From Calycina herbarum (lineage: Eukaryota; Ascomycota; Leotiomycetes; Helotiales; Pezizellaceae), in assembly GCA_001414485.1 (NCBI GenBank), contig LLEY01000148.1, positions 62,001 to 126,000 of the forward strand: a DNA stretch of 64,000 bases, written 5' to 3'. Below, one piece after another: positions 52,785 to 63,808 of this stretch (its first letter is position 1; every line of letters begins with the position of its first letter). The position numbers and the translations under genes were made by a program. Below the pieces are notes generated by a model. That model did no database searches and had not been told where the DNA came from. It was given only the letters and a program-made list of their open reading frames with translations.

Positions 52785-53593
52785 GGAGAATTTAATTCAA
52801 GGAGGTCGATTTCATGTTTCAGGGAAGTGGGATAGAAAGGAATTAGCGAGATTTTAGCTCACTGGTTGCTATCACACGATCGTTTGGTCGGGGAAAGAGT
52901 AATCTTCTGTCTAGACTTCCTCCTATGTGAGATTTGGCAGCAAAGTCGGGTACAAGAGGAAGAAAATAACTCTCCCCTAGTTTCAATATCTCAGTATCGT
53001 TGCGCGTAGGAGATCACTTCACTTGAACCCGCGAGTATTTTTCAACATAATCGTTAAGAAATCAGATAAATGATGAAGACTTTCATCTTTAAGAACCTTC
53101 CCGAATATATCTCTGTACAACAAATATAACTTAGCGAATAATTGGTGGGAATAAACGTCCAAGATACGGGGGGCAGTGGATACAGTTTGAATAAGAAAAG
53201 TAGAAAGAGTTACGAGTATGAGTGACGAATAAGAGGCTTTGATTCTTGAAATTCTCTACTAGAAGAGTATACAATACTCGAGAGGGTAACACTCTTACTA
53301 CTGTTCTCTCTCTTCAACAAAACACCATTCTAGAGTACGGGAGGAATTGTTCACCCGAGTCAATGTCAATATGAAGAGGAAAAGTTATAAAATTCACAAA
53401 AAAGCACCTTCGTCTAAAAGGTGCACAAAAAATTCACTTCGTTGGTTTACATATTTGTTAGCATGCTTTAGGGGGGAAATACAGGCCCATTAAAAGTATC
53501 GTATTATTCGATGCGGCAAGAAAACAAACAAACAAACAACAAAAATCAGAGCCTTTGTTTGGATTCCCAGTCAACTCAGTACGAATCTCAACG
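52785..53593. other. Intergenic, AT-rich, no gene seen
   Basis: 3' flank of the HET gene and 3' flank of the beta-lactamase pseudogene. No open frame of note. Confidence 0.55.
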
Positions 53594-55237
53594 CTATTCT
53601 TGAGTTCGGATGAAAACCTCACCCTCTAAAGCCAGGTCGTCAATTTCCCAGATAAGATGGGTTATTTTACCTTCTGTATCTCGTTTGAAATGGAGTAACC
53701 ACGCCGACGGAATATAATGAAACAGTACGCGAGAAAGGCGCTCCTCCGCGGAAAGCAAAAACATGAAAGTGTCAAAATGGTAAAGAGATAGGACATGTTC
53801 TTGGTCCTTTCTCTTAGCAAAGCTGAATTTCAAAGTCTTGTCTGCCTCGAAAAGTTCAAATCGGAGCGCCCTCGTCTCGTGCTAGAATGTCCCGATCAAT
53901 TCGTCAAATGCTGGTGTGGTTGTATTTGGGGTGCGTCCATGTTCGAGTATTTCGACGGTGTTGTTGTAGAGTGGCCACCATTTCGCAGCTGCCTGTTTGG
54001 CGAAAGACCTCAAATCCGAAGGAGCATCGTCGTCCAGAACGGCCTGGAGAAGTGTTTGAGCAGCCCAGTCTGCAATATCGCCCTGTGCAATTGAGATTGT
54101 CAGAACGATGATGGATGTTCGGCGTTCAGGTACAAGCATAAAACAGTGGTTGTATCCAGTACCACCGCCATTGTGATAGAACACAATGTTGGGCCTGGTT
54201 CCGTATCCCAAAGTCGGCATGCTATCAAGTAAACCCGGATTGAACCCAATCTTGCCAAATTGTGAGGGCGTTACGACTTTTGCGAACTCCAGCGAATACA
54301 GCTCATCCGAAGCGGGGGCTTTGTTCACGAAGCTATGGCCTGACAATATGGTTGACAAGCTCATGAGAGGTGTTTGCTCATCGCGGAAGACAGAAAGAAG
54401 ATCGTTACACCAATTTAGCATATCGCCCACAGAGCTGCGAATACCACCAGCCAATGACATGACATTTCCCTTAGTCGTTTGCATGTCCTTCACCCATACT
54501 GATGTCTTGTTTTCCAATATCATGTAGGGTAATGCCGTCGAATCAGCAGGTACTTCGGAACCGATAAGAGTGGTTTGCGAAAGTCTATTTTCTCAAATAT
54601 GCTGCTAGCCAGGCTTTCTCCTATACATCTGTTTGTCACTCGTTCTATCACTTCTCCAGCGAGCGCATACCTCCAGTTATTGTAAAGCCATGTCGACCGA
54701 AGCGAGAAAATGGGCGTCAGATGGTTGCAAACGGTAACAGTGTAATTCTTTGGTATGATGACTTGACTGTTTGAGCCAAGCCACAAGGCATCGAGTCTTG
54801 AGAGTAAGACGAAATGCAAGCAGAGGATCGAAATGGAAAGAAATCTCAGGGATGTAGGATTTGAGAGGTTCATTCCAGTCAAGAACGCCCTCATCAACAA
54901 GCTGGGCGATCGTTGCAGCAATAAAAGCTTTTGTAAGTGAAGCCAGAGGATATATGGTACTGGAGTTTGACACGAGACCTTGATCCACATCTGCGAAGCC
55001 AAATGAACGCTCTATGATAACGTCTCCTTGGCTCATGATACCGATGGACATTCTAGCAGCTCCACCAATTTGCATAAGATCCTCGATAAGCCCAATGCTC
55101 TTGCTGAGTCTCGTACTCAGCTCCCGATTGCCTATCGAATAAAAGAAAGGTTCTTGTCGAATTAAAGGTATTTGATTTCTTGCCAGAAATGCAAACATGA
55201 GGAAGAAAATATTCGCTAAAGTAATGCTGATCCGCAT
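53594..55237 (-). pseudogene. Class C beta-lactamase-like serine hydrolase, inactivated
   Basis: Reading from ATG 55237, an N-terminal membrane/signal helix (ISITLANIFFLMFAFLA) leads to the active-site SxxK in YPLASLTKAFIAATIAQLVD. Near 54794-54796 a short deletion shifts the frame, and homology resumes in another frame at LDALWLGSNSQVIIPKN, including the YxN-type WLYNNWRYALAGEVIE. Near 54576-54585 a second, one-base shift moves the frame to GSEVPADSTALPY and MILENKTSVWVKD. The third motif HNGGGTGYNH (HxG) is intact. A TAG at 53882-53884 then cuts the C-terminal lipocalin-like domain, which stays open (LRFELFEADKTLKFSFAKRK) to 53594. Three independent lesions in otherwise well-preserved sequence make this a pseudogene. 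Active fungal relatives hydrolyse lactams or esters, sometimes beside secondary-metabolite genes. Confidence 0.88.
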
Positions 55238-56282
55238 TGTGAAAACGGAGCTTGGCGTTCGTGAAGACCTAGCTATGTGATGATGCTACTCTAACTGGGT
55301 AATCAAGTCCCCACTGTTAAGTAGTTATTCAATCAGTTTTGCCTCTTAACTATATTTGAAAAATTCTATTAGTCGAGAATGTTTAGATTGATCAAGTGAG
55401 GATAAAGTTCTGAGATTGCGAAATGTACACGTTATTAGGTATTTATCTATCTGATACATACGGAATATAATTATGCGAAAAGTTTAGATTAATCAAGTGA
55501 ATCGAACAAAGTTCTGAGATTATGAAAAGTAGACGTTAGTAGGTACTTATCTATATAATACTTACTGAATATAATTATACGTAAGAGTTAGATTAATTAA
55601 GTTAGATAAACAAAGTTTGGAGACGTCCATACTTACTAGTTAGCTTTACCATAAACACAAATCAAGTCTTTATAACTATAGTAAATTGTAGTAGTGAGAA
55701 AAGAGGAGCAAGACAAGTTGCACCGACCTTGACATCCCACCGACTCTAATACTTTTACTTATATAACTAAATTCACAATAACCAACGGTCGGGAAAACTT
55801 ACGTTTTGTATACCATTAAAATCATCTAGTACATGAGCATAATCGCGAGGGAATAGTTATTTGAAGTGTGCGTTGAGTCGTAATAACTTTCTAAGGGGAG
55901 GTTTCCACGGTCGTATGCGGCTCTTTGGCGAACTGCAACCTAATCAAACGCTAAACTATATAAGGACTATAATATATGATTTAGTTACTGTAGTGACTTT
56001 CAGAAAGATAGTTGAGGCAATTTTGAGTATGAAAGGTAAGCTGATCGAGTGAGTTGTTGATTTAATATCTATTTTACAGTGGTGGTGTGGTTTGTCAAGG
56101 TCGGTAGGAGTCTGCAACCAGCTCGTCTTGCCCTGGGAAATAAAAGAAGAATTGATTAACTGGAGGAGGATGAGTAATGAATTCATTACTTTGCTACATT
56201 TATTTGAAGAATGTAGGAATTCGCTCGGATTCTCCTCTACTCATGGAAGCTCAGAAAGAGCAACGTCCCCTTCCTCGCCTAA
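55238..56282. other. Intergenic, AT-rich with tandem repeat
   Basis: Upstream of the beta-lactamase pseudogene and downstream of the FAD oxidase. It contains the ~103-bp tandem repeat entered separately. No gene. Confidence 0.5.
55381..55640. repeat. AT-rich tandem repeat, ~103-bp unit, 2.5 copies
   Basis: Units start GTTTAGATTGATCAAGTGA (55381), GTTTAGATTAATCAAGTGA (55482) and GTTAGATTAATTAAGTTAG (55587, partial). The first two share AAAGTTCTGAGATT, GTAGACGTTA or GTACACGTTA, GGTATTTATCTAT or GGTACTTATCTAT, and GAATATAATTAT in the same order. They differ by transitions and small indels. Confidence 0.75.
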
Positions 56283-58237
56283 TCAAACTCGGCATAACAC
56301 ATCACCAACTAATTCCCATCCCTCACTCCCCACACAAATCTGACACCAAAACACATCACCAGGATCAACATCCTTCTTGATTTTCAGCAACCTTTCATAA
56401 TTAGAACCCCAAAATACCCTCTGAAAATTCGGTTCATTCCAATACGCCTATTCCATCATTAGTTACTCCACAGATTTCGGGACGAAGAATATACCTCATT
56501 GACATAAGCACCAGACTCGGGTGCCAATTTCCTTAAAGCTTCCACTTGAACATTATTGATGTTATTCTCTACAACTTCTCGCGCGTTTTCATCTAGTGGT
56601 GTCCAGTCTTGGGACGTAACTTTGGCATTGAGAATTAACAAAGGTCTGGAAGGGAAGTGAGTTCGACTTACCAGCATGAACCAAAGCTTTCCTCCAAGCC
56701 GGATTAACGGCATTACTCCCACCCCTCGGTTCAGCATCCCAAACTCCTTTTCCAGAAACCATGTATAACCTCGCTCCGGATGTTCCAACAAAATCTATCA
56801 AAGCATCATGCATAGCATCATCTGTCAGCTTCTCCGCGGGTAGAAGCCATGAGCCGACGACTTTATCTATTCCCGCATCTTGGTCATCTGCATACTTGAG
56901 GAACATACTATACAAATTCGGGAAAACCGTCGATATGGTTTGGGTAGTCGTTTGATTGGGATACGTCTCGTTGATATGCGTCCAGAATGGTTTCCACAAA
57001 TTATCTAACTCTGTTGGTGAGGAGGGTTCGGGTAATGCCAAGATTACTTGGAAGGATGCCACATGCTTTCCAGAGTCGTCGGTGATATTTGGATAGATAT
57101 ACGTAAAAGCTGAAACATTCGCCGCCGAAAGAGAAGGAAATTGTGCGACAAAATAAGTCACAATATCCCAGTAAATCGTGGAATTCGGTTCGGTTTGGAG
57201 ACTGAAGTTGTATACTGCCAATGGCGTCGCTGGGATTGTCCGAATGGTGACCTTTGTAAGGACCCCGAATGTTGTTCCGCCACCCTGGGAAGTTAGTTTC
57301 GGGATTTTTGAACCATGATGGGATTTGATACTTACCCCTCGAACAGCCCAGAACAGGTCTGTATTTTGACACTCGTTGGCTGTAATAATTTCCCCTTTTG
57401 GTGTCACCATTTCGACTTCGTATACTTGGTCTGCTCCTAGTCCGTAAATATGTGAGAGAGGACTGTGACCCCCACCAGTAATATATCCACCCATAGTGAC
57501 CTCGCTTCCCATCCCATCAATGGCCGTTTGATTATAGAGATTGAGTTGTTCGTAGATATCACTGACATACGAACCAGCACCGGTAGTTACAGCCGTAGTG
57601 TTGATTTTGAAATCGCATCCCTTTGGTTGGAAACTGTCGTGGTAAACATAATCCCCAATCATGTACCTGGTCCAAATTGAGAGCGAATATGGGGCGGAAT
57701 TTCTAATACTCAAATCAGTCAATTGTTCTTTCCCGGTTTCTCTATCTCAAATTACCGTTTCATGAAATCATGTCCTGAGGCTTTCACATTCACTCTTATA
57801 TTATTGTTCCTCGCAAAGTCTATCCCGAGTTTGACTTCCTCCGCCGAAGTCGCGTTGACAACATAAACGGGGTATCCGAGTCCACTACACGGAGCAGATG
57901 GATCTGGAAGACAAGAATCGTTGTTCATGTTATTCCATGCGATGCTCACTGGATTGTCCTGATGAAAAGCGAAACCACCCCACGCGGCCGTGATCGCAGC
58001 GCAAGTTTCGTTGGACCCTGGTGAGGAAGAGTGACAGGCGTCGGCGGGTGGAAGAGGATGTAATAATCGCCCGGATAGAGTTTCATTGAGGGATGTCCAT
58101 TGTGAGATACTAGGCCAGGTTGGATCATTTGGGGTTGTTTTGCATGTCGTGGATTTTGCGCGAGCTGCAGTTATCAATGCTAGGAGGACGAATGTTTGGA
58201 GGGAGGGCATATTTAATCCTGGGTGTTGCAGCTTCAT
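56283..58237 (-). CDS. Secreted FAD-linked oxidase (berberine-bridge-type)
   Basis: Five exons: 58237..57756, 57708..57336, 57284..56672, 56619..56495 and 56447..56283, with introns of 47-52 nt. This gives 585 aa from the first ATG, or 576 from ATG 58210 (MPSLQTFVLLALITAARAKS), which places the signal peptide at the very start. The FAD_binding_4 (PCMH) domain has YPVYVVNATSAEEVKLGIDF, VKASGHDFMKR, GAGSYVSDIYEQLN and GGYITGGGHSPLSHIYGLGA. GLGADQVYEVEMVTPKGEII and DLFWAVRG join GGGTTFGVLTKVT over intron 2. The last exon has the BBE tail AYWNEPNFQRVFWGSNYERL with DVFWCQICVGSEGW. A flavin-attachment His is present at SGHD, but the usual Cys partner is not obvious. Members oxidise alcohols, sugars or alkaloid-like metabolites outside the cell. 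Confidence 0.88.
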
Positions 58238-59243
58238 GGTTTGTTGAAATGGAACTGAAGTGGGATGAAGAGGAGGGGTCTAGAAGCATCTTACCGTCTT
58301 TATATATACAGTCTTTGCAAAATAGGCAGTCCCCCTGATTGAGAACTAGAAAGTAATCAAAGATGCACACCGGTTATCAGGAGTCCCCGGCCCCGCCGGA
58401 CACCTTGCTGATCACGTCGACAAACCATGAACGAAATGGTACGTAATCCTCAAGTAGGACCTGGCCAGCTTAGGTTTTCAAATGAATATCATCTTGCTCT
58501 GCGAAGAGTTTTCAGTACAATACCGCCTCGCTTAAACGAGATGACTCCAGGGGGGAGCCACCGGGAGGGTCGTTTAAATACGAGACCAGCGGATTAATAC
58601 TCTAAATTTTGAAGGAAGATCTCGCCGCAGCTATAATCATGAATAGATGAGTATCTTGTAACGAAAATTTAGATGAAGTTTTTATGTGAATGAGAAAAAG
58701 ACGTACTAATGATGAAGCAAATTTGATTCAAGTTATTCTCGTTTTGTTACTCACTCTAGTCTGCAGTTATCTATAGATGCTGGAGGTTGCGAAATGTCTG
58801 GACACGCAATTTTTATCGTAGGATTCTTGCCCTGTTAGGCCGGTCACCGGTTACCGGTGCCGGTCCGGAGTACCGGAAGCAAACGAGAACCGGCACCGAA
58901 TGATATAAAAGGAGGGGCTTAGCGAAATGAATACCCATCTGGGATATTCTGACTAGAAAGCAACTCAATGATGGCGGATTGTTTGGAGAGACTATAAACA
59001 AGAACTCATAACCTCGCCACCGCCAAGGAACATCATTGCGTAGACGAGCTTCTACCGATGAGAGGGACAATATATATATCAAAAATTCGATAGAAGATCT
59101 AACTGCAATTCTCGAAAAACGTGAAATCTCTTCTCACTATCTTACACCACAATGTTTGCCTTCTTGAACTACTGTTGGTTATTTCAGCAGTAGCCCACTC
59201 GAGTCGTATCCCCCAAATTGAAACATTCAAATAGAAAAGGAGA
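58238..59243. other. Intergenic with a CCGG-rich patch
   Basis: Promoter of the FAD oxidase gene and 3' flank of the large minus-strand gene. No coding frame is supported. 58838-58898 is entered separately. Confidence 0.5.
58838..58898. repeat. CCGG-dense patch
   Basis: Seven CCGG tetramers within about 60 bp, including GGCCGGTCACCGGTTACCGG and ACCGG steps about 8-10 bp apart, inside otherwise AT-rich DNA. It could be a protein-binding array or a transposon end. Confidence 0.45.
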
Positions 59244-62200
59244 CTACCAAATCAAAGCATACTTCTTCTCTCTCTCAAAAAAGTACGTTTCTTTGCTCCC
59301 AGGAAATTTTATCTCCTTTCTCTTAGGAAAGGCTCTCGAACAACAAGTCCAACAAACATCCTCAGATAATACAAGCGGCGTAAAACCATGCTGCACAGCC
59401 ATAGCGGTGATCGCAAGCCTAGCAAGCCAATTCTTGTGTGATTTCACAGCAATTGTACCAGATGTTGGGGCTTCGATTAGCTCGTCCCAATTCTCAATAC
59501 TGGTAGCCGCAAGACGTGGAAACTCTCTCACAACTGCTTCGTAAGAGACAGCTTTTTCGACGTTGGAACAGACCGGGTTCTGTACACGACAAATATCCCT
59601 TCCCGCAAACGTTTTCAACATGTCTACTTCGCCCACCCAGGTCGGCCCATCATAGACTGAAACGAGCGTCTCGACAAGCACGAAAATTCGGTCAATGATA
59701 TGCTGATGGTTGTCATCTGGGACCAAGGGGATCTCATAATTTGTGAACGAAAGATGGATGGATGTGTTTCCAAAGTGGCTTTCTGGTTCACCATCAAAAG
59801 GCGTGTGGTTTATAGACATCCACTGCTCCGGGTCTGCTTCTCGAGTCTTAACATCTGGAGGAGATATGAGAAAGGTCATCCCCGACCTGCCAACGTTCCC
59901 GACAACTCTTCTTATCTCTGCCGTTCCTGGCTTTTCAATGGGGTCGCAGAGCAGCGTTGCTGCAATGTATAGGGAGTTTCCTGACGAAAGTGCAAACACT
60001 TGGGATAGACTATCTGGGTCTAGATTGCATGTCCCCGAGTCAAACATAGCAATACAGGCAAAAGCCTGAGAGAGTGTCAGCCCAGAACCATGCATATTTT
60101 CTGTCGTTGCCTCTTTAGCCCATTTAGTTACTGTTAAAGAAGTTTTCAGGAAGTTTGTAGTGATTTCGGCTCCTGGGAGGAGATGGTAGACTTCGCTCAT
60201 CATTGCACATGCTCGGAGGTTCTGAATGACAGGATTTACAAGAAGGCCGGCAGAGCCAAGGTGTTGCTTGAGCGAGAACTGGTCAACCTTAGCAGGTTGG
60301 AAGAATTCATCCACAAACGTGGGTTCAAGATGGATCTCTCGAGGCAATTCGCTGTGCGCCTCACTCATGGAGTATAAAGCACATTGTCCTGGAATTCCCG
60401 CGTAGAACCGATACATCAGGGTTCTGGACTGTGGTGAATGAAATGATGTTGCCAGTAACTCCCGGGATGCTTCAACGAAATCCATTGATGTCGGAAAGCA
60501 CAATTCAGTACCTGAGTCAAATCCAAGTTTCTCTTTGACTGGAAGGAATATCTCTCCAACACTTTCGATATGTCGGCAACGCTCAGCAAACACAATAACT
60601 TCCGTAAGCTCTTGAATTGCCTTGATGGTGTCTATGTCTTCGTTAAGTATATTTTTGAGCGCTGACTTGACTGGCTGGCTTGTTTGATTCAACAGTAACA
60701 ATCTTAATTTTGCAGCTTCAATATCTTTGAAGTCCTCACAATATTGCACGAACAACATAAGTTGATACTCAGAAGCGACAATCCATCTGAAATTCTTGGC
60801 AGGTCCCATCTCCGTTGTCTTAAAGTCGCCATCTAGCGTTCTTTTGGGTAACGAATTAGGGCTTGTCGGGGCTACACTTGCATATTCCACATAAGTTGAA
60901 ACCCCGTTCTGTGGATGGCAATGGATGATGAAATCCGCACTGCTATAACCCAAACGGGAGCTCAATTTTCTCAAACAATTCAACTTCTGGTCATCAAAGC
61001 CATCGAGAACTCTGAATAAACCAGAAAGCGTGGATAATCCGAACATTGGTGGGGAATTGAAGGTAGAATCCAGAAAGCCTGGATACCTGCGGCCAAGTTT
61101 AAGAAGCTGCTGTGCAACGACTCTCTCTTCATCCTCACAATCGATGTAATTTTGCGCAGCCACAGCGAGGTATATCAGCCAAGTTTGGACTTCCGAATGT
61201 TTGAATCGCGAATTTCGAGGAAGATCCATCACATTGGTAATTCTCCCGAGTCTTTCCAGCCCATCCTCATCGTTCACCGCGAATTCCTTCCAGCCCTTGA
61301 AAAGGCACCCAAGAACAACATATCCAAACTGATCACAAGTAATACGCTTGTTATCCCCGATTGTACGAACAGCCCGGACAGGGTGTCCATAGAATTGCAA
61401 GCGGGCAAGCGGCAAGGACCAATAAACGCTTTTGGTATCTTTTCGCACTTGTTGGAGTCCAAGGGTGAGGATCGCCCCCGTTTGAAATAATGCATCTTGT
61501 TGTCTGACTTCGGCATAAGAATTGTCATGGACTACCATATCGGGGTATAGGTGCCAGGACGATACAGCTAATAAGGCTGCCCCATCTTGGATTCTCTGGG
61601 GAATGCCTTTGATCAAATCATTCATCCCTTCCAAGGCAGTGGTCCAAGCTTTCATAACGCTATTATAAGTCTGAGGCTCGCTATTGACGGGAACACTCGC
61701 GTTATTCAAGATAAGCATTGTCTGGATGTGCTGCCTTTGTTTGGCTTGATCTGCGCTTTGTAGCCAAGCACGGGCACTGGAATCCCAAATAGCAAGATCG
61801 CTGCGGGATATGTCTTGTTGACTTGCCAGGATTTCGTTTTGATGATCACTCGAGTAAAGGACATTGCTCTGCTTGATACGAATACAGGTTTTGCGTTTTT
61901 CGACCAATTCAACCCACAATGAAATAGCCTCTTGGACCGAGAAAATCCTAGCAAGCATACAGGCGAGGAGATGGACTTGAATTGCTGCACTCCCGGAGGT
62001 GGCTGCTGCCCAAATACTGGTTGTATCCAGACCAAGATGGCTACCAAATATCCCGTCATGTTCCCGAGAAGGTGTAGTAGCCAGCATTGAACAGATCTCC
62101 GATACGCGGGTTCCATAGGCGCGACATAGTTCCTCGGTGGTGGGAAGAACGTCTTTAAAGAGAGCACCTAGCCTGCGGGCAGTTTTGTGGAGAGTGCCTT

Positions 62201-62372
62201 CTTCCGCGTCGACCTTTCTTTTCTTGGATATCGTGTTACCCAGCGCAGAGTATTCTGCTGGCGCTTCAAGCTTCACCAAAGTGAAATCTGCATTGAGATT
62301 GATCAAGGCAGCTGTATTTTCATTATGGACCGCAGCAAGCGCACCAGAAACTTTGCCGAAAGAAAGTGCCAT
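59244..62372 (-). CDS. Large conserved fungal protein of unknown function
   Basis: 1042 aa, one exon from ATG 62372 (MALSFGKVSGALAAVHNENT). The longer frame upstream starts with TTG, and its sequence looks like leader or intron (tttacag lies just before the ATG). No enzyme motif is visible. A short NLS-like KKRKVDAEEG lies near residue 50. Long helical stretches follow, with a central region SVYWSLPLARLQFYGHPVRA that I associate with uncharacterised Pezizomycotina proteins. The C-terminal third is recognisable by YEIPLVPDDNHQHIIDRIFV, SVYDGPTWVGEVDML and CWTCCSRAFPKRKE. A Cys-rich CWTCC sits near the end, as if metal-binding. These proteins often lie in variable regions, but no role has been assigned that I know. 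Confidence 0.8.
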   Translation of the reverse strand: MALSFGKVSGALAAVHNENTAALINLNADFTLVKLEAPAEYSALGNTISKKRKVDAEEGTLHKTARRLGALFKDVLPTTEELCRAYGTRVSEICSMLATTPSREHDGIFGSHLGLDTTSIWAAATSGSAAIQVHLLACMLARIFSVQEAISLWVELVEKRKTCIRIKQSNVLYSSDHQNEILASQQDISRSDLAIWDSSARAWLQSADQAKQRQHIQTMLILNNASVPVNSEPQTYNSVMKAWTTALEGMNDLIKGIPQRIQDGAALLAVSSWHLYPDMVVHDNSYAEVRQQDALFQTGAILTLGLQQVRKDTKSVYWSLPLARLQFYGHPVRAVRTIGDNKRITCDQFGYVVLGCLFKGWKEFAVNDEDGLERLGRITNVMDLPRNSRFKHSEVQTWLIYLAVAAQNYIDCEDEERVVAQQLLKLGRRYPGFLDSTFNSPPMFGLSTLSGLFRVLDGFDDQKLNCLRKLSSRLGYSSADFIIHCHPQNGVSTYVEYASVAPTSPNSLPKRTLDGDFKTTEMGPAKNFRWIVASEYQLMLFVQYCEDFKDIEAAKLRLLLLNQTSQPVKSALKNILNEDIDTIKAIQELTEVIVFAERCRHIESVGEIFLPVKEKLGFDSGTELCFPTSMDFVEASRELLATSFHSPQSRTLMYRFYAGIPGQCALYSMSEAHSELPREIHLEPTFVDEFFQPAKVDQFSLKQHLGSAGLLVNPVIQNLRACAMMSEVYHLLPGAEITTNFLKTSLTVTKWAKEATTENMHGSGLTLSQAFACIAMFDSGTCNLDPDSLSQVFALSSGNSLYIAATLLCDPIEKPGTAEIRRVVGNVGRSGMTFLISPPDVKTREADPEQWMSINHTPFDGEPESHFGNTSIHLSFTNYEIPLVPDDNHQHIIDRIFVLVETLVSVYDGPTWVGEVDMLKTFAGRDICRVQNPVCSNVEKAVSYEAVVREFPRLAATSIENWDELIEAPTSGTIAVKSHKNWLARLAITAMAVQHGFTPLVLSEDVCWTCCSRAFPKRKEIKFPGSKETYFFEREKKYALIW

Positions 62373-62615
62373 TGCTGTAAAATAATAAGTATCTCTGTCA
62401 AAACCCTGCGGGGAAATGCGACCTACTGGGAGGCGATGCAGCCTGAATCTTCGCACCCGATGAATAGGTTGTTCCAATAAAAAACAGCGTCACGCCACCG
62501 TCAATCTTGAAAGTTGGAAAAGCGGAGGAGACAACTTAGATAACTTAGAAAACCTGTCAGAACACTCCAGAGGAAGTGCGAAAACATAAATAATGGAGAA
62601 AAATACACAAAGAGG

Positions 62616-63065
62616 GCTATGTTGAGGGCGAAGTGAAACAGGGCCGCTCTATTCGCCGCCTCATTATGCAGTGACACGACGTGTGATACCTTCTCGAGCC
62701 TCGAGGGTTTGAGCATGGCTTCAGCTGCAGCTGGGTTTGTGGACTTGGTGGGCTTGCTTGTTGAAGTGATTGACGCTGGTTCACTTCTAGAACTTGGAGG
62801 CTTCGGTTTCTCCCTTTCTCTCTCTCTCCGCGATCAACCCTTTACATCTGTTGTCATTGCTGGTGGTTTGGGTGTTGAGGTAATCAGAGAACTTTGGGGG
62901 AAGAACTGCAGGAACAGATAACCTCACATCCCCAGCCTTGGAAGAGACAATTAATAGGACGGGTCACAAACATGCGAAGGTGGTAAAGAGAAGGCGGTGT
63001 GAGAGGCGAAGCAAAACAAGGCTGCTCTGCTCTCATTGTGTAACCGTGCAATAATTAGCAACTTG
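62616..63065. repeat. Imperfect direct repeat pair, about 380 bp apart
   Basis: GGCGAAGTGAAACAGGGCCG at 62628 and GGCGAAGCAAAACAAGGCTG at 63006 share the same continuation (CTCT, then CTCATT) and precede a GCAGTG or CCGTG end. The differences are mainly C/T and G/A transitions. Confidence 0.5.
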
Positions 63066-63581
63066 CATTGAGGTGCATACCTACCTTGCCTATGCCATTC
63101 ATCCTCATTAGGAATCGTTCATATTGATGATTATTTCGTATCGTTTCAAGTCTTGGAAGAAGTTTCGACGATTCATTGCAACGAGTTGTCTTGAGTGCTG
63201 CGGAAAATCGACGGGACACGTGATACCTTTAAGAACTTCCCAATTTTCACAAATCGTTCTCGTATAGTTTCTCAAGTAAGGAGAATTTAAAAATATAATC
63301 ATTTTACATCCTATGACGATAACATTAATTCACCACTCGAATTCCCCTGCTATCCAAGAATCACGTGTCTATATGCTAATCATGTGATATTTCACAAAAT
63401 CATCAGAGAATTTCCAAACCAGGGGATGAATCCTAGAAGTATAAGACCAATTATATAAGGATAATGATTATAGCCTCCAAACAACCTCCAAGCAACCAAT
63501 TCAACATCCAGCTTTCTCACCACGTGACTCACTTCCCCTTCTGGATTCCAGACAAAAACTCCCACCAACAAGCCAAGCCCA

Positions 63582-63808
63582 CTAGGGGGTGCGCTCGTTC
63601 GTGAGAATATGCTTAGTGCATTGGAACACTACATTACGAAAACAAAGAAAGCTTCAAACCGCTTCCTGAAATAAGATGTCACCTATATTAAGGATTTCTA
63701 CGCATTTCTTCAGCGTACTTGTATTCTTGATCGTTTTACGAACTCATTTTCTGTGTTTTGGTGTTGGAAAGCAGGGAGCATATTCTCACGAACGGGTACA
63801 CCCCCTGG
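63582..63808. repeat. Inverted repeat, ~31-bp arms
   Basis: The left arm 63582-63612 (CTAGGGGGTGCGCTCGTTCG continuing TGAGAATATGC) is the near-reverse-complement of 63778-63808 (GCATATTCTCACGAACGGGT continuing ACACCCCCTGG). They differ at a few positions and enclose 165 bp. It could be a foldback element or a non-autonomous transposon remnant. Confidence 0.7.
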
